Shown: one piece after another, positions 1 to 6,050 of the stretch
How the letters are laid out: every line of letters starts with the position of its first letter
Position numbering within the stretch: the first letter of the stretch is position 1
From: Lachnospiraceae bacterium
Lineage (GTDB): Bacteria > Bacillota_A > Clostridia > Lachnospirales > Lachnospiraceae
Reading direction: 5' to 3'
Length of the DNA stretch: 8,465 nt
Assembly: GCA_009774465.1 (NCBI GenBank)
Contig: VSNT01000148.1
Coordinates: 1 to 8,465 of the forward strand
Notes under the pieces: model-generated
Told to the model about the DNA's origin: nothing
The model's input: the letters and a program-made list of their open reading frames with translations, nothing else
Databases searched by the model: none
Program-made: the position numbers and the translations under genes

Positions 1-57
1 GTGTAAGCACAGCAATGTGTTCAGCTGACGGATACTAATAGACCGGAAGCTTGACCA
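1..57 (+). rRNA. rrl: 23S ribosomal RNA, 3' end (partial)
   Basis: The first bases match the conserved 3' end of bacterial 23S rRNA: a GTGTAAGCACAGCAATGTG-type helix, then GATACTAATAGACCG and the terminal CTTGACC at about 50-56. The same sequence ends domain VI of 23S in Bacillus and Clostridia (TACTAATAGGTCGAGG...TTGACC). Only the last part of the gene is inside the window. The exact mature 3' end is set by processing and is good to a few bases. The trailer that follows (about 58-130) contains a small GAAAG/CTTTC hairpin at 81-94 and a TTCGGTTTTGAAGG stretch near 110-124, which resembles spacer sequence seen after clostridial 23S genes. No 5S rRNA follows before the terminator. Confidence 0.95.
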
Positions 58-129
58 GAAGAAGTTTCGAAAGAGAGAAAGAAAGATGGCTTTCCAGTTA
101 ATATCTTGTGTTCGGTTTTGAAGGCATGA

Positions 130-160
130 AAAAAGAAAGCAGTGTAAGCTGCTTTTTTTT
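130..160 (+). terminator. Intrinsic terminator of the rRNA operon
   Basis: AAAGCAG at 136-142 pairs with CTGCTTT at 149-155 around a 6-base loop, and flanking A and T runs can extend the stem. An unbroken run of eight T (153-160) follows. This is a textbook Rho-independent terminator and it ends the rRNA transcript just before the cheV promoter. Confidence 0.9.
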
Positions 161-164
161 GTTC

Positions 165-193
165 TTGTTTGAATAACAGTTATATGATATAAT
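165..193 (+). promoter_or_regulatory. SigA-type extended -10 promoter for cheV
   Basis: A -35 box TTGTTT at 165-170 and a perfect -10 box TATAAT at 188-193 are separated by 17 bases. TG at 185-186 gives an extended -10 (TGaTATAAT). The promoter sits directly after the rRNA terminator, so cheV is transcribed independently of the rRNA operon. Transcription would begin near 200, leaving a leader of about 120 bases before the cheV start. A vegetative sigma factor is inferred from the box sequences; no flagellar SigD-type promoter was seen. Confidence 0.8.
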
Positions 194-216
194 TTTTTAG
201 AAGGTAAGAGAGGGTA

Positions 217-303
217 TTAACCTTAAAAGAATAAGGTTAAAAGATTGAAAATTTTAAATTTTCAATCGGGAGGTTTGTGTATAGCACAAAATTCCGGATT
301 TTG
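217..303 (+). promoter_or_regulatory. Three successive hairpins in the cheV leader
   Basis: The untranslated leader of cheV holds three inverted repeats in a row. The first pairs 217-225 with 232-240 (TTAACCTTA/TAAGGTTAA, 9 bp, 6-base loop). The second is a near-perfect 25-base palindrome at 243-267 (12-base arms around T255). The third pairs CAAAAT at 287-292 with ATTTTG at 298-303 and ends exactly where the ribosome binding site begins. None is followed by a T run, so they are not ordinary terminators. They may stabilise the message or control access to the ribosome binding site. I could not match the leader to a known riboswitch. Confidence 0.55.
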
Positions 304-310
304 AAAGGAG
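304..310 (+). promoter_or_regulatory. Ribosome binding site deciding the cheV start
   Basis: AAAGGAG at 304-310 is the only strong Shine-Dalgarno match near the start of cheV. It lies 1 base before the ATG at 312, too close to use it, and 13 bases before the in-frame ATG at 324, which is long but usable. This supports 324 as the start. Confidence 0.6.
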
Positions 311-323
311 CATGGTTATAAAG

Positions 324-1226
324 ATGGATACAAAGATTCTTCTTGAGAATGGAACAAATGAGTTAGAAGTATTAGAATTTGTATTGGATGGGAATGCATA
401 TGGAATTAACGTAGCTAAGATTAAGGAAATAATTACTTATCAGCCAGTAACGCCTGTACCGAATGCACATCCAAGTATTGAAGGCATTTTTATGCCGAGA
501 GATACAATGATTACGGCAATTGATTTGAAAAACTGTTTGCAGAGAGGCGTTTCTAAGGAAGGCGGATTATTTATTGTTACAAATTTTAACAAGTTGGATA
601 TAGCTTTTCATGTTGATGCTGTCAGGGGGATACATAGAGTTTCATGGGAAGATATTATTAAACCTGGTGCTACAGTATCCAGCGCAGAGGAAAGTATTTC
701 AACGGGTATTGTAAAACTGGATAATAGATTAATTATTATTCTTGATTTTGAAAAGATCGTAACAGATATTAATCCGGAAACCGGGCTTAAGACCAGTGAA
801 ATCAGCGAGATGGGAGAAAGAAGCAGAAGCAATGTGCCTATTTTAATTGCAGAGGATTCTGTACTTCTTAACCGCTTGATTGTGGATTCATTAAAGCAGG
901 CAGGCTATGTAAATTTAACACATACCTGTAATGGTCAGGAAGCGTTTGATATTATTTATGAATCTAAGAAAGACGGAACCTTAAAAGATAAGGTACAGTG
1001 TGTAATTACAGATATCGAAATGCCTATTATGGATGGCCACAGGCTTACAAGACTTATTAAGGAAGATGATGTTACGAAAGATATTCCCGTAGTTATCTTC
1101 TCATCTCTGGTAAATGATGAAATGCGTAAAAAGGGAGAAGCATTAGGGGCTGATGCACAATTATCCAAACCGGAAATAAGAAATCTTGTAACAGTTATTG
1201 ACAGGTTAGTTGGAAATGAAAATTAA
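324..1226 (+). CDS. cheV: Chemotaxis protein CheV (CheW domain fused to a response-regulator receiver)
   Basis: CheV couples chemoreceptors to the kinase CheA in the cytoplasm and helps adaptation through phosphorylation of its own receiver domain. From the ATG at 324 the protein has 300 residues, near the family norm of about 300. Residues 12-150 form the CheW-like part (for example LEFVLDGNAYGINVAKIKEI and SIEGIFMPR). Residues 171-298 form the receiver, with the acidic pair Glu177-Asp178, phosphoacceptor Asp230 in VITDIEMPIMDG, the Ser pair in FSSL, and Lys282 in SKPE. All residues expected for phosphorylation are present. An in-frame ATG at 312 would add four residues but lies only one base from the ribosome binding site. 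The gene has its own promoter and terminator, so it is probably monocistronic. No other chemotaxis gene is in the window. Confidence 0.93.
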   Translation: MDTKILLENGTNELEVLEFVLDGNAYGINVAKIKEIITYQPVTPVPNAHPSIEGIFMPRDTMITAIDLKNCLQRGVSKEGGLFIVTNFNKLDIAFHVDAVRGIHRVSWEDIIKPGATVSSAEESISTGIVKLDNRLIIILDFEKIVTDINPETGLKTSEISEMGERSRSNVPILIAEDSVLLNRLIVDSLKQAGYVNLTHTCNGQEAFDIIYESKKDGTLKDKVQCVITDIEMPIMDGHRLTRLIKEDDVTKDIPVVIFSSLVNDEMRKKGEALGADAQLSKPEIRNLVTVIDRLVGNEN

Positions 1227-1248
1227 TGGTTTCTTACAGTTTAAAGGA

Positions 1249-1279
1249 AAGGGCCGGAAGTGATTCCGGCTCTTATTTT
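1249..1279 (+). terminator. Intrinsic terminator of cheV
   Basis: Bases 1249-1259 (AAGGGCCGGAA) pair with 1264-1274 (TTCCGGCTCTT), 11 bp with one G-T wobble and a GTGA tetraloop at 1260-1263. TTATTTTA follows. The stem is GC-rich and well placed 22 bases after the cheV stop. The GTG in the loop opens the long reading frame of the next gene but is very unlikely to be a start codon. Confidence 0.8.
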
Positions 1280-1319
1280 AAGCGTAGTAAATATTTGCAT
1301 ATGGAAAAGAGAATGGCAG

Positions 1320-2105
1320 ATGGATTTAAAGATGATGGAACATATTGCTGCAAAAATTAATGAAGCAGATATGGTACTGGTTGGCATTGGAGAGGAACTT
1401 GACAAGACTAAAAAAGTTAACAACAATGATATTTACATACAATTTAGTAATAAGCTAGAAGGTACATGGCTTCTTCCCTATATAAAAAGTTTATTGGTTG
1501 CGGAATTAATGGAAGAAAGCAGGAAAATGTATCAGAATCTTTTTTATATTCTCAATAAAAAAAACTATTTTCTTGTTTCTACCTGTCAGGATGGTCTGAT
1601 AAAACATGGTGGATTTGACTTGGAACGTATTGTAGAACCCTGCGGCGGTTACTCCATGCTGCAGTGCAGCGCAGGATGTAGTACGGAGCTGTATCCTGTT
1701 TCAGAAGAGTTTATTGCCCAAATAAGGAAAGTTATGCTGGGGGAAAAAAGTGAAAAGGATTTGAAGCCGCCAATGTGTCCAAATTGTGGAAAACCTCTGA
1801 TTTTCAACAACATAGATGCTGAAAAATACAATGAAGAGGGTTATCTGAAAAACTGGATGATTTATAAAAAGTGGCTTCAGGGAACAGTTAATAAAAATTT
1901 ATGTATTCTGGAGTTGGGAGTAGGTATGAATTATCCTTCCGTAATCAGGTGGCCATTTGAGAAGATTGCTTTTTATAATCAAAAGGCAGAGCTTTTTAGA
2001 GTGCATAGCCGGTTATATCAGATATCAGAGGAGATTAAGGACAGAGGGTATGGTATCTGCCAGAAACCAGAAGATTTTATAAGGGAATTGTCTAATACTT
2101 TTTAG
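1320..2105 (+). CDS. Sir2-like (sirtuin-fold) protein, catalytically degenerate
   Basis: The 261-residue protein has the outline of a sirtuin, an NAD-binding Rossmann fold with a zinc module. Residues 18-25 (MVLVGIGE) sit where sirtuins have the GAGxS NAD loop. Residues 83-91 (YFLVSTCQD) match the TQNxD strand. Cys116, Cys120, Cys153 and Cys156 look like a zinc site. Residues 197-212 (LELGVGMNYPSVIRWP) match the late GTS/P region of bacterial Sir2-like proteins. The catalytic His-Gly is replaced by Cys108-Gly109 in EPCGG, and the NAD loop is altered, so NAD-dependent deacylation is doubtful; it may bind a nucleotide or act on another substrate. The ATG at 1320 is chosen because the upstream GTG at 1260 lies in the cheV terminator loop. 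The ribosome binding site is weak (GGAAAAGAG at 1303-1311), and no clear promoter is seen. Family assignment is from motifs only. Confidence 0.7.
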   Translation: MDLKMMEHIAAKINEADMVLVGIGEELDKTKKVNNNDIYIQFSNKLEGTWLLPYIKSLLVAELMEESRKMYQNLFYILNKKNYFLVSTCQDGLIKHGGFDLERIVEPCGGYSMLQCSAGCSTELYPVSEEFIAQIRKVMLGEKSEKDLKPPMCPNCGKPLIFNNIDAEKYNEEGYLKNWMIYKKWLQGTVNKNLCILELGVGMNYPSVIRWPFEKIAFYNQKAELFRVHSRLYQISEEIKDRGYGICQKPEDFIRELSNTF

Positions 2106-2173
2106 TGTGTTAAACTAGAAACAAGTTTTGTCTTAAAATAAATTAATTAATATATGGGAAGCAGGAGGCAGTT

Positions 2174-3157
2174 ATGACTACTGATGAAGAATATCTTGAT
2201 AATCTATTAAAATCTTTGACAGAAAATGAACAGCAGATCAAAACAATGGAAGAAACATTGAATGAAATGACAAGATCATCCTCAGGTGGAGAGTCTTTTT
2301 CAATGTCATCAGAAAAATCCAGTGAAGTACAGGATACAGATAGCAATGCTGACGAGGGGACAGCAGCATTTGACAGCGATCTGTTTAGTGAAGATCAGGT
2401 ATTTTCGGAAGATGAAACTTCAGGTGAAGTATCTGCTGATGATGATATATTTGCCGACTTTTTTGCCGAAGCTTTGTCAGGAGAAGAGGAAAATTCCGCA
2501 GATGAGCCTGAACTTCAGCCCGATGCAGAGACATCAGGACAGGAGGAACTTGCTGGCGAGGGTGTAGACTGGCAAAGCGGCCTGGATGATCTTTTGGCAA
2601 AAGCAGAGGAACAGGCAAGTGATGATGATATTTCTGCCGGCGTAGATGACATGGATGTGACCGATTTTATTGATCATATTGAGAACGCAGATGCAGATTT
2701 AGCAGAAATTAGTGATGGTCTGAAAAATGATGAAAACAGCACAGCTGATGATGATATGCTGGCAATGCTTGAGGGAGCAGAAGCTCTGGCAGATAGTGCA
2801 GCAGGCAGTATGCCGGATGAAGTGCAAAGCAGTGTATCAGAAGAAAGTGCAGAACCGCAAAAGACAGACGCTGAGAATGAAAAGCCGGCGAAAAAGAAAC
2901 TTTTCTCCAAAGAAAAAACTCAAAAAAAGGAGAAAAAGGAAAAGAAACCTAAGAAAAAGGAAGAAGGAGAAACTCCTGATTTAGGGATTTTGGATGAAAA
3001 GCCCAGCTTTCTTATGCGTTTTTTGGATTTCCTTACAAGGGAAGAAGAAGGGATTGAAAGTGAGGAAATATTAGATAAATTAAACAAAGAAAACGAGAAA
3101 AAGCAAAAGAAAGAAGAAAAAAAGAAGAAAAAAGCGGAAAAAAAGAAAGCAAAATAA
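2174..3157 (+). CDS. Acidic then Lys-rich low-complexity protein, likely 5' part of a split membrane protein gene
   Basis: This 327-residue product has no recognisable enzymatic domain. Residues 1-30 look helical (EEYLDNLLKSLTENEQQIK). Residues 35-235 are very rich in Asp, Glu and Ser, with a possible short helix near 133-146 (WQSGLDDLLAKAEE). Residues 238-264 are Lys-rich. Residues 268-307 carry a more ordinary block (PSFLMRFLDFLTREEE). The end is almost pure Lys/Glu. There is no signal peptide or membrane segment in this part. AGGAGG at 2163-2168, 5 bases before the ATG, gives a firm start. The same frame continues past five stop codons into a Lys-rich, membrane-anchored segment at 3221-3877. 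I recall Lachnospiraceae proteins in which an acidic/Lys-rich cytoplasmic tail, one membrane helix and TPR-like repeats are a single chain, so this may be the front half of such a gene. Function unknown. Confidence 0.75.
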   Translation: MTTDEEYLDNLLKSLTENEQQIKTMEETLNEMTRSSSGGESFSMSSEKSSEVQDTDSNADEGTAAFDSDLFSEDQVFSEDETSGEVSADDDIFADFFAEALSGEEENSADEPELQPDAETSGQEELAGEGVDWQSGLDDLLAKAEEQASDDDISAGVDDMDVTDFIDHIENADADLAEISDGLKNDENSTADDDMLAMLEGAEALADSAAGSMPDEVQSSVSEESAEPQKTDAENEKPAKKKLFSKEKTQKKEKKEKKPKKKEEGETPDLGILDEKPSFLMRFLDFLTREEEGIESEEILDKLNKENEKKQKKEEKKKKKAEKKKAK

Positions 3158-3220
3158 TACGAAACCTTATATGAATAGGAAGAATGAGCAGAAGATTTTA
3201 AGAAATAGAATAAAAAATAA
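3158..3220 (+). other. Stop-riddled in-frame spacer between the two halves of the Lys-rich gene
   Basis: Read in the frame shared by the flanking reading frames, this stretch gives YETLYE, EE, AEDFKK and NKK separated by TAG (3176), TGA (3185), TAG (3206) and TAA (3218), after the TAA at 3155. The Glu/Lys-rich fragments match the composition of the coding sequence on both sides, which suggests former coding sequence. TAA and TAG are each one substitution from a Lys codon. No promoter or convincing ribosome binding site for the downstream part is seen here. Confidence 0.5.
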
Positions 3221-3877
3221 AACAAGAAAAAGGAAAAGAAGGAAAAGGAACCTAAGGATACACCAAAAGAAAAGCCTGTAAAAGTATTAAGTAAAAAGAA
3301 TCTGCTTGTACTGATTGCAGCATGTGCAACATTGCTTGGAAGTATATTTGCATTAAGCACTTTTTTAACAGAATATTCTGACAGACAAAACGCACGTCAG
3401 GCATTTTATGATGGTGATTATGAGGAAGTATATAAGCTTTTCTATAACAGAAATTTAAACAGTAGTGATACTGTGATTTACAATAAAGTCAAAATAGTTC
3501 TTACCATTGACAGAAAGTTGAAGTCATATGAAAACAATCTTGCACTTAACAGGGAATTAGAGGCAGTTGATGCGCTGATACAGGGGGTAAGCTGTTACCA
3601 GAGCCTTAAAGGAATTGATGAGTATGATGTGAGAAATGAAGTAGACGCAATTTATCAGCAGATATGCAATATTCTTGAAAACAAGTATGGCATAACTTAT
3701 GAGGAAGCGCTGGAGATCAATACATATGATAATGAAACCTATACCAGAAGGCTGAATTCCATAGTGAATGGTACTGAGTTTGTGATGCCGGGAGAGGAAG
3801 TGGAGGCTGAGGAGATAGAAGAAGAGCTTCCACCGCAGGATGTATTGCCTGAGGAAGAAGAAATCATTATTTACTAA
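3221..3877 (+). CDS. Membrane-anchored protein with probable TPR-like repeats, 3' part of a split gene with no clear start
   Basis: The open frame starts right after the TAA at 3218 and encodes 218 residues. It begins Lys/Glu-rich (KEKKEKEPKDTPKEKPVK), then has one hydrophobic helix encoded at about 3302-3367 (LLVLIAACATLLGSIFAL), preceded by Lys residues that favour an inside N-terminus. A helical region follows with TPR-like spacing (ARQAFYDGDYEEVYKLF; then ELEAVDALIQGVSCYQ), probably outside the cell. The tail is strongly acidic. No ATG or GTG lies in frame before the helix. The only in-frame standard start is TTG at 3332, which falls inside the helix without a ribosome binding site. An out-of-frame ATG at 3171 would need a -1 shift. 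It is therefore likely the severed back half of the gene at 2174-3157, possibly a pseudogene remnant. hisH starts 13 bases after its stop. Function unknown. Confidence 0.6.
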   Translation, partial: NKKKEKKEKEPKDTPKEKPVKVLSKKNLLVLIAACATLLGSIFALSTFLTEYSDRQNARQAFYDGDYEEVYKLFYNRNLNSSDTVIYNKVKIVLTIDRKLKSYENNLALNRELEAVDALIQGVSCYQSLKGIDEYDVRNEVDAIYQQICNILENKYGITYEEALEINTYDNETYTRRLNSIVNGTEFVMPGEEVEAEEIEEELPPQDVLPEEEEIIIY

Positions 3878-3880
3878 TAT

Positions 3881-3885
3881 GGAGG
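3881..3885 (+). promoter_or_regulatory. Ribosome binding site deciding the hisH GTG start
   Basis: GGAGG at 3881-3885 stands 5 bases before GTG at 3891. It directly follows the stop of the upstream frame (3875-3877) and overlaps an ATG at 3879 that would otherwise be the apparent start. It supports GTG as the hisH start. Confidence 0.75.
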
Positions 3886-3890
3886 AAAAT

Positions 3891-4499
3891 GTGACAGCAA
3901 TTATTGATTATGATGCAGGTAATATAAAAAGTGTGGAAAAGGCTTTACAGGCATTAGGAGAAGAAGCTGTTATTACAAGAGACAGAGAAAAGATAATAAA
4001 TGCGGATCACGTGATACTGCCAGGGGTGGGAGCATTTGGAGATGCAATGAATAAACTTCGTTTATATGGCCTTGAGGAAGTGATTCATGAAGTGGTTCGC
4101 AGACAGATTCCTTTTTTGGGAATCTGCCTTGGATTGCAGCTTTTGTTTGAAAGAAGCGATGAAAGTGATGGTGTAAAAGGGTTAGGAGTGCTTCCAGGGG
4201 AAATCTTGAAAATACCAGAGAAGCAGGGACTTAAGATTCCACATGTCGGCTGGAATTCATTAAAGTATCCTAATCAGGGCAGATTGTTTCGCGGCATCAG
4301 GGAAGAGGCATATGTTTATTTTGTCCACTCGTATTATTTAAAAGCAGCAGATGATAAAATAGTAACTGCCACCACTCAGTATGGGACACTGATTCATGCA
4401 TCGGTAGAATGTAATAACGTTTTTGCATGTCAGTTTCATCCGGAGAAAAGCTCTAAAACGGGGCTTACCATACTTAAAAATTTTATTGAAATAAAATAA
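3891..4499 (+). CDS. hisH: Imidazole glycerol phosphate synthase, glutaminase subunit HisH
   Basis: HisH hydrolyses glutamine and passes ammonia to HisF, which forms imidazole glycerol phosphate and AICAR in histidine synthesis. The 202-residue product matches the usual length of about 200. It begins MTAIIDYDAGNIKSVEKAL as expected for the family. The class I glutaminase motifs are all present: LPGVGAFGDAM at 43-53, nucleophile Cys79 in FLGICLGLQLLFE, and His183 and Glu185 in CQFHPEKSS. GTG at 3891 is preferred over in-frame ATGs at 3840 and 3879. Those would add 17 or 4 residues not typical of the family, the first would overlap the upstream frame by 38 bases, and GGAGG is spaced for the GTG. 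hisF follows after 42 bases. No other his gene is in the window, so the pair stands apart from any full his operon. Confidence 0.95.
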   Translation: MTAIIDYDAGNIKSVEKALQALGEEAVITRDREKIINADHVILPGVGAFGDAMNKLRLYGLEEVIHEVVRRQIPFLGICLGLQLLFERSDESDGVKGLGVLPGEILKIPEKQGLKIPHVGWNSLKYPNQGRLFRGIREEAYVYFVHSYYLKAADDKIVTATTQYGTLIHASVECNNVFACQFHPEKSSKTGLTILKNFIEIK

Positions 4500-4529
4500 T
4501 TTATAACCTGGGCGGATGAGCATTTTAAT

Positions 4530-4536
4530 GGAGGAG
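4530..4536 (+). promoter_or_regulatory. Ribosome binding site deciding the hisF start
   Basis: GGAGGAG at 4530-4536 is spaced 5 bases from the ATG at 4542 but only 2 bases from the in-frame GTG at 4539, so ATG is the likely start. Confidence 0.75.
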
Positions 4537-4541
4537 TAGTG

Positions 4542-5303
4542 ATGCATACCAAGAGAATTATTCCCTGCCTTGATGTAAATAACGGGAGAGTAGTTAAGGG
4601 AACAAATTTTGTAAATTTAAGGGATGCAGGTGATCCTGTGGAAGTTGGCAGGGAATATGATATGGCAGGGGCAGATGAGCTGGTTTTTTTGGATATTACA
4701 GCGTCATCTGATGCCAGAAATATTAAAGTGGATATGGTTAGAAGAGTGGCGGAAACTGTGTTTATTCCTTTTACTGTTGGCGGCGGAATCAGGACGGTGG
4801 ATGACTTTAAGATGATATTAAGGGAAGGGGCTGATAAAGTGGCTGTCAATTCAGCAGCCATTATGAACCCTCACCTGATAAGTGAAGCAGCAGACAAATT
4901 CGGAAGCCAGTGCGTTGTAGTTGCAATTGATGCAAAAAGAAGAGTTGATGGGACCGGATGGAATATATATAAAAACGGCGGTCGGGTTGATATGGGAATT
5001 GATGCTGTTGAATGGGCAATAAAGGCCGGTGAACTGGGAGCAGGAGAAATTCTTCTTACCAGTATGGACAGAGATGGCACAAAAGCAGGCTTTGATGTGG
5101 AGTTGACGAAAGCAGTAGCGGAAAATGTGCCTATTCCTGTAATTGCCTCCGGAGGTGCGGGAACAGAGGAACATTTTTATGAGGCGCTGACAGAAGGTGG
5201 TGCGGAGGCTGTACTTGCCGCTTCTTTGTTTCATTATAAGGAGCTGGAAATAGGCAGTCTGAAAGAGTATCTTGGGAAGAGAGGAATATCTGTAAGGATT
5301 TAG
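4542..5303 (+). CDS. hisF: Imidazole glycerol phosphate synthase, cyclase subunit HisF
   Basis: HisF is the (beta-alpha)8 barrel partner of HisH; it uses the ammonia released by HisH to cyclise PRFAR into imidazole glycerol phosphate plus AICAR. The 253 residues match the family length. The N-terminus RIIPCLDVNNGRVVKG carries catalytic Asp11, and VVVAIDAKR carries catalytic Asp130, the same numbering as the well-studied Thermotoga enzyme. The phosphate-binding segments are present: FTVGGGIRT at 77-85 and IASGGAGTEEHF at 201-212. TSMDRDGTKAGFD (173-185) is also typical. All key residues are intact. The product should pair with HisH. ung follows after 47 bases without a terminator, so co-transcription is likely. 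Confidence 0.96.
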   Translation: MHTKRIIPCLDVNNGRVVKGTNFVNLRDAGDPVEVGREYDMAGADELVFLDITASSDARNIKVDMVRRVAETVFIPFTVGGGIRTVDDFKMILREGADKVAVNSAAIMNPHLISEAADKFGSQCVVVAIDAKRRVDGTGWNIYKNGGRVDMGIDAVEWAIKAGELGAGEILLTSMDRDGTKAGFDVELTKAVAENVPIPVIASGGAGTEEHFYEALTEGGAEAVLAASLFHYKELEIGSLKEYLGKRGISVRI

Positions 5304-5350
5304 ACAAAAATAACGATAGATATAAATAAGCAAAAGAGAAAAGGCGGGAA

Positions 5351-6034
5351 ATGATTATGGCAATGATAAATAATGACTGGCTGGAATATATTCAGGGGGA
5401 ATTTAGAAAACCATATTATAAAGAACTCTATCAATTTGTTCGAAACGAGTATAGTACGCATGTGATATATCCGCCTGCGGACGATATATTTAATGCATTT
5501 CATTTCACACCGCTCAGCAAGGTCAAGGTTCTGATTTTGGGGCAGGATCCCTATCATGGGGAGCATCAGGCTCACGGACTATGTTTTTCTGTTTTGCCGG
5601 ATCAGCCGGAGCTTCCACCATCGCTCCAGAATATCTATAAAGAACTGCAGGAAGATCTTGGCTGTTATATTCCCAACAATGGATATTTAAAAAAATGGGC
5701 GGATCAGGGCGTACTGATGCTTAATACGGTATTAACTGTGCGTGCTCATCAGGCAGGTTCCCATCAGGGAAAAGGATGGGAGCAGTTTACTGATGCCATT
5801 ATTGAAGCAGTAAATGCGCAGGACAGGCCGATTGTTTATCTTCTTTGGGGCAAACCGGCACAAAGTAAGATTCCCATGCTTACCAATCCAAAGCATTTGA
5901 TTTTAAAGGCCCCTCATCCCAGTCCTTTGTCAGCATACAGAGGATTTTTTGGATGCAGACATTTCAGCCAGACGAATACATTTTTAGAGAAAAATGGCAT
6001 AGCGCCTATTGACTGGCAGATTGAAAACTTATAG
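5351..6034 (+). CDS. ung: Uracil-DNA glycosylase (family 1)
   Basis: Ung removes uracil from DNA and starts base excision repair. The 227-residue product is of normal length for the family. It carries the water-activating motif GQDPYH with Asp66 and His69, uracil-stacking Phe79 in LCFSV, LLWGKPAQ, and the C-terminal minor-groove loop HPSPLSA with His189. All active-site residues are present. Possible starts are the ATGs at 5351, 5357 and 5363. AAAGG at 5340-5344 is spaced 6 bases from the first, which I use, while the MAMINNDW start at 5360 bases minus 3 (ATG 5357 region) is close to the N-terminus I remember for relatives, so a start a few codons later is possible. The gene is placed between hisF and lysA with short gaps (47 and 16 bases), most likely as part of one transcript; there is no functional link among them that I can see. 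Confidence 0.95.
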   Translation: MIMAMINNDWLEYIQGEFRKPYYKELYQFVRNEYSTHVIYPPADDIFNAFHFTPLSKVKVLILGQDPYHGEHQAHGLCFSVLPDQPELPPSLQNIYKELQEDLGCYIPNNGYLKKWADQGVLMLNTVLTVRAHQAGSHQGKGWEQFTDAIIEAVNAQDRPIVYLLWGKPAQSKIPMLTNPKHLILKAPHPSPLSAYRGFFGCRHFSQTNTFLEKNGIAPIDWQIENL

Positions 6035-6050
6035 CTTCAAGGAGGAGAAA

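Noticed and set aside
275..321. Possible leader peptide before cheV starting at TTG 275 or GTG 277
   Set aside because: GGGAGG at 268-273 is only 1-3 bases from these codons, too close for initiation, and the peptides have no regulatory pattern such as repeated codons.
2110..2139. Promoter candidate TTAAAC-18-TAAAAT before the Lys-rich gene
   Set aside because: The -35 match is poor and AT-rich sequence gives such matches easily.
3171..3281. Short basic frame of 36 codons starting at ATG 3171
   Set aside because: No ribosome binding site precedes it and its Arg/Lys content follows from the A-rich sequence read out of frame; it is kept only as an alternative start for a -1 shift.
2920..3360. 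Long minus-strand frame opposite the Lys-rich region
   Set aside because: Its Phe/Ser-rich product is the complement of AAG/GAA-type codons on the + strand; there is no ribosome binding site and the composition is a by-product of purine-rich coding sequence.
4851..5333. 160-codon minus-strand frame opposite hisF
   Set aside because: It lies wholly antisense to an intact, well-recognised hisF and shows no family features.
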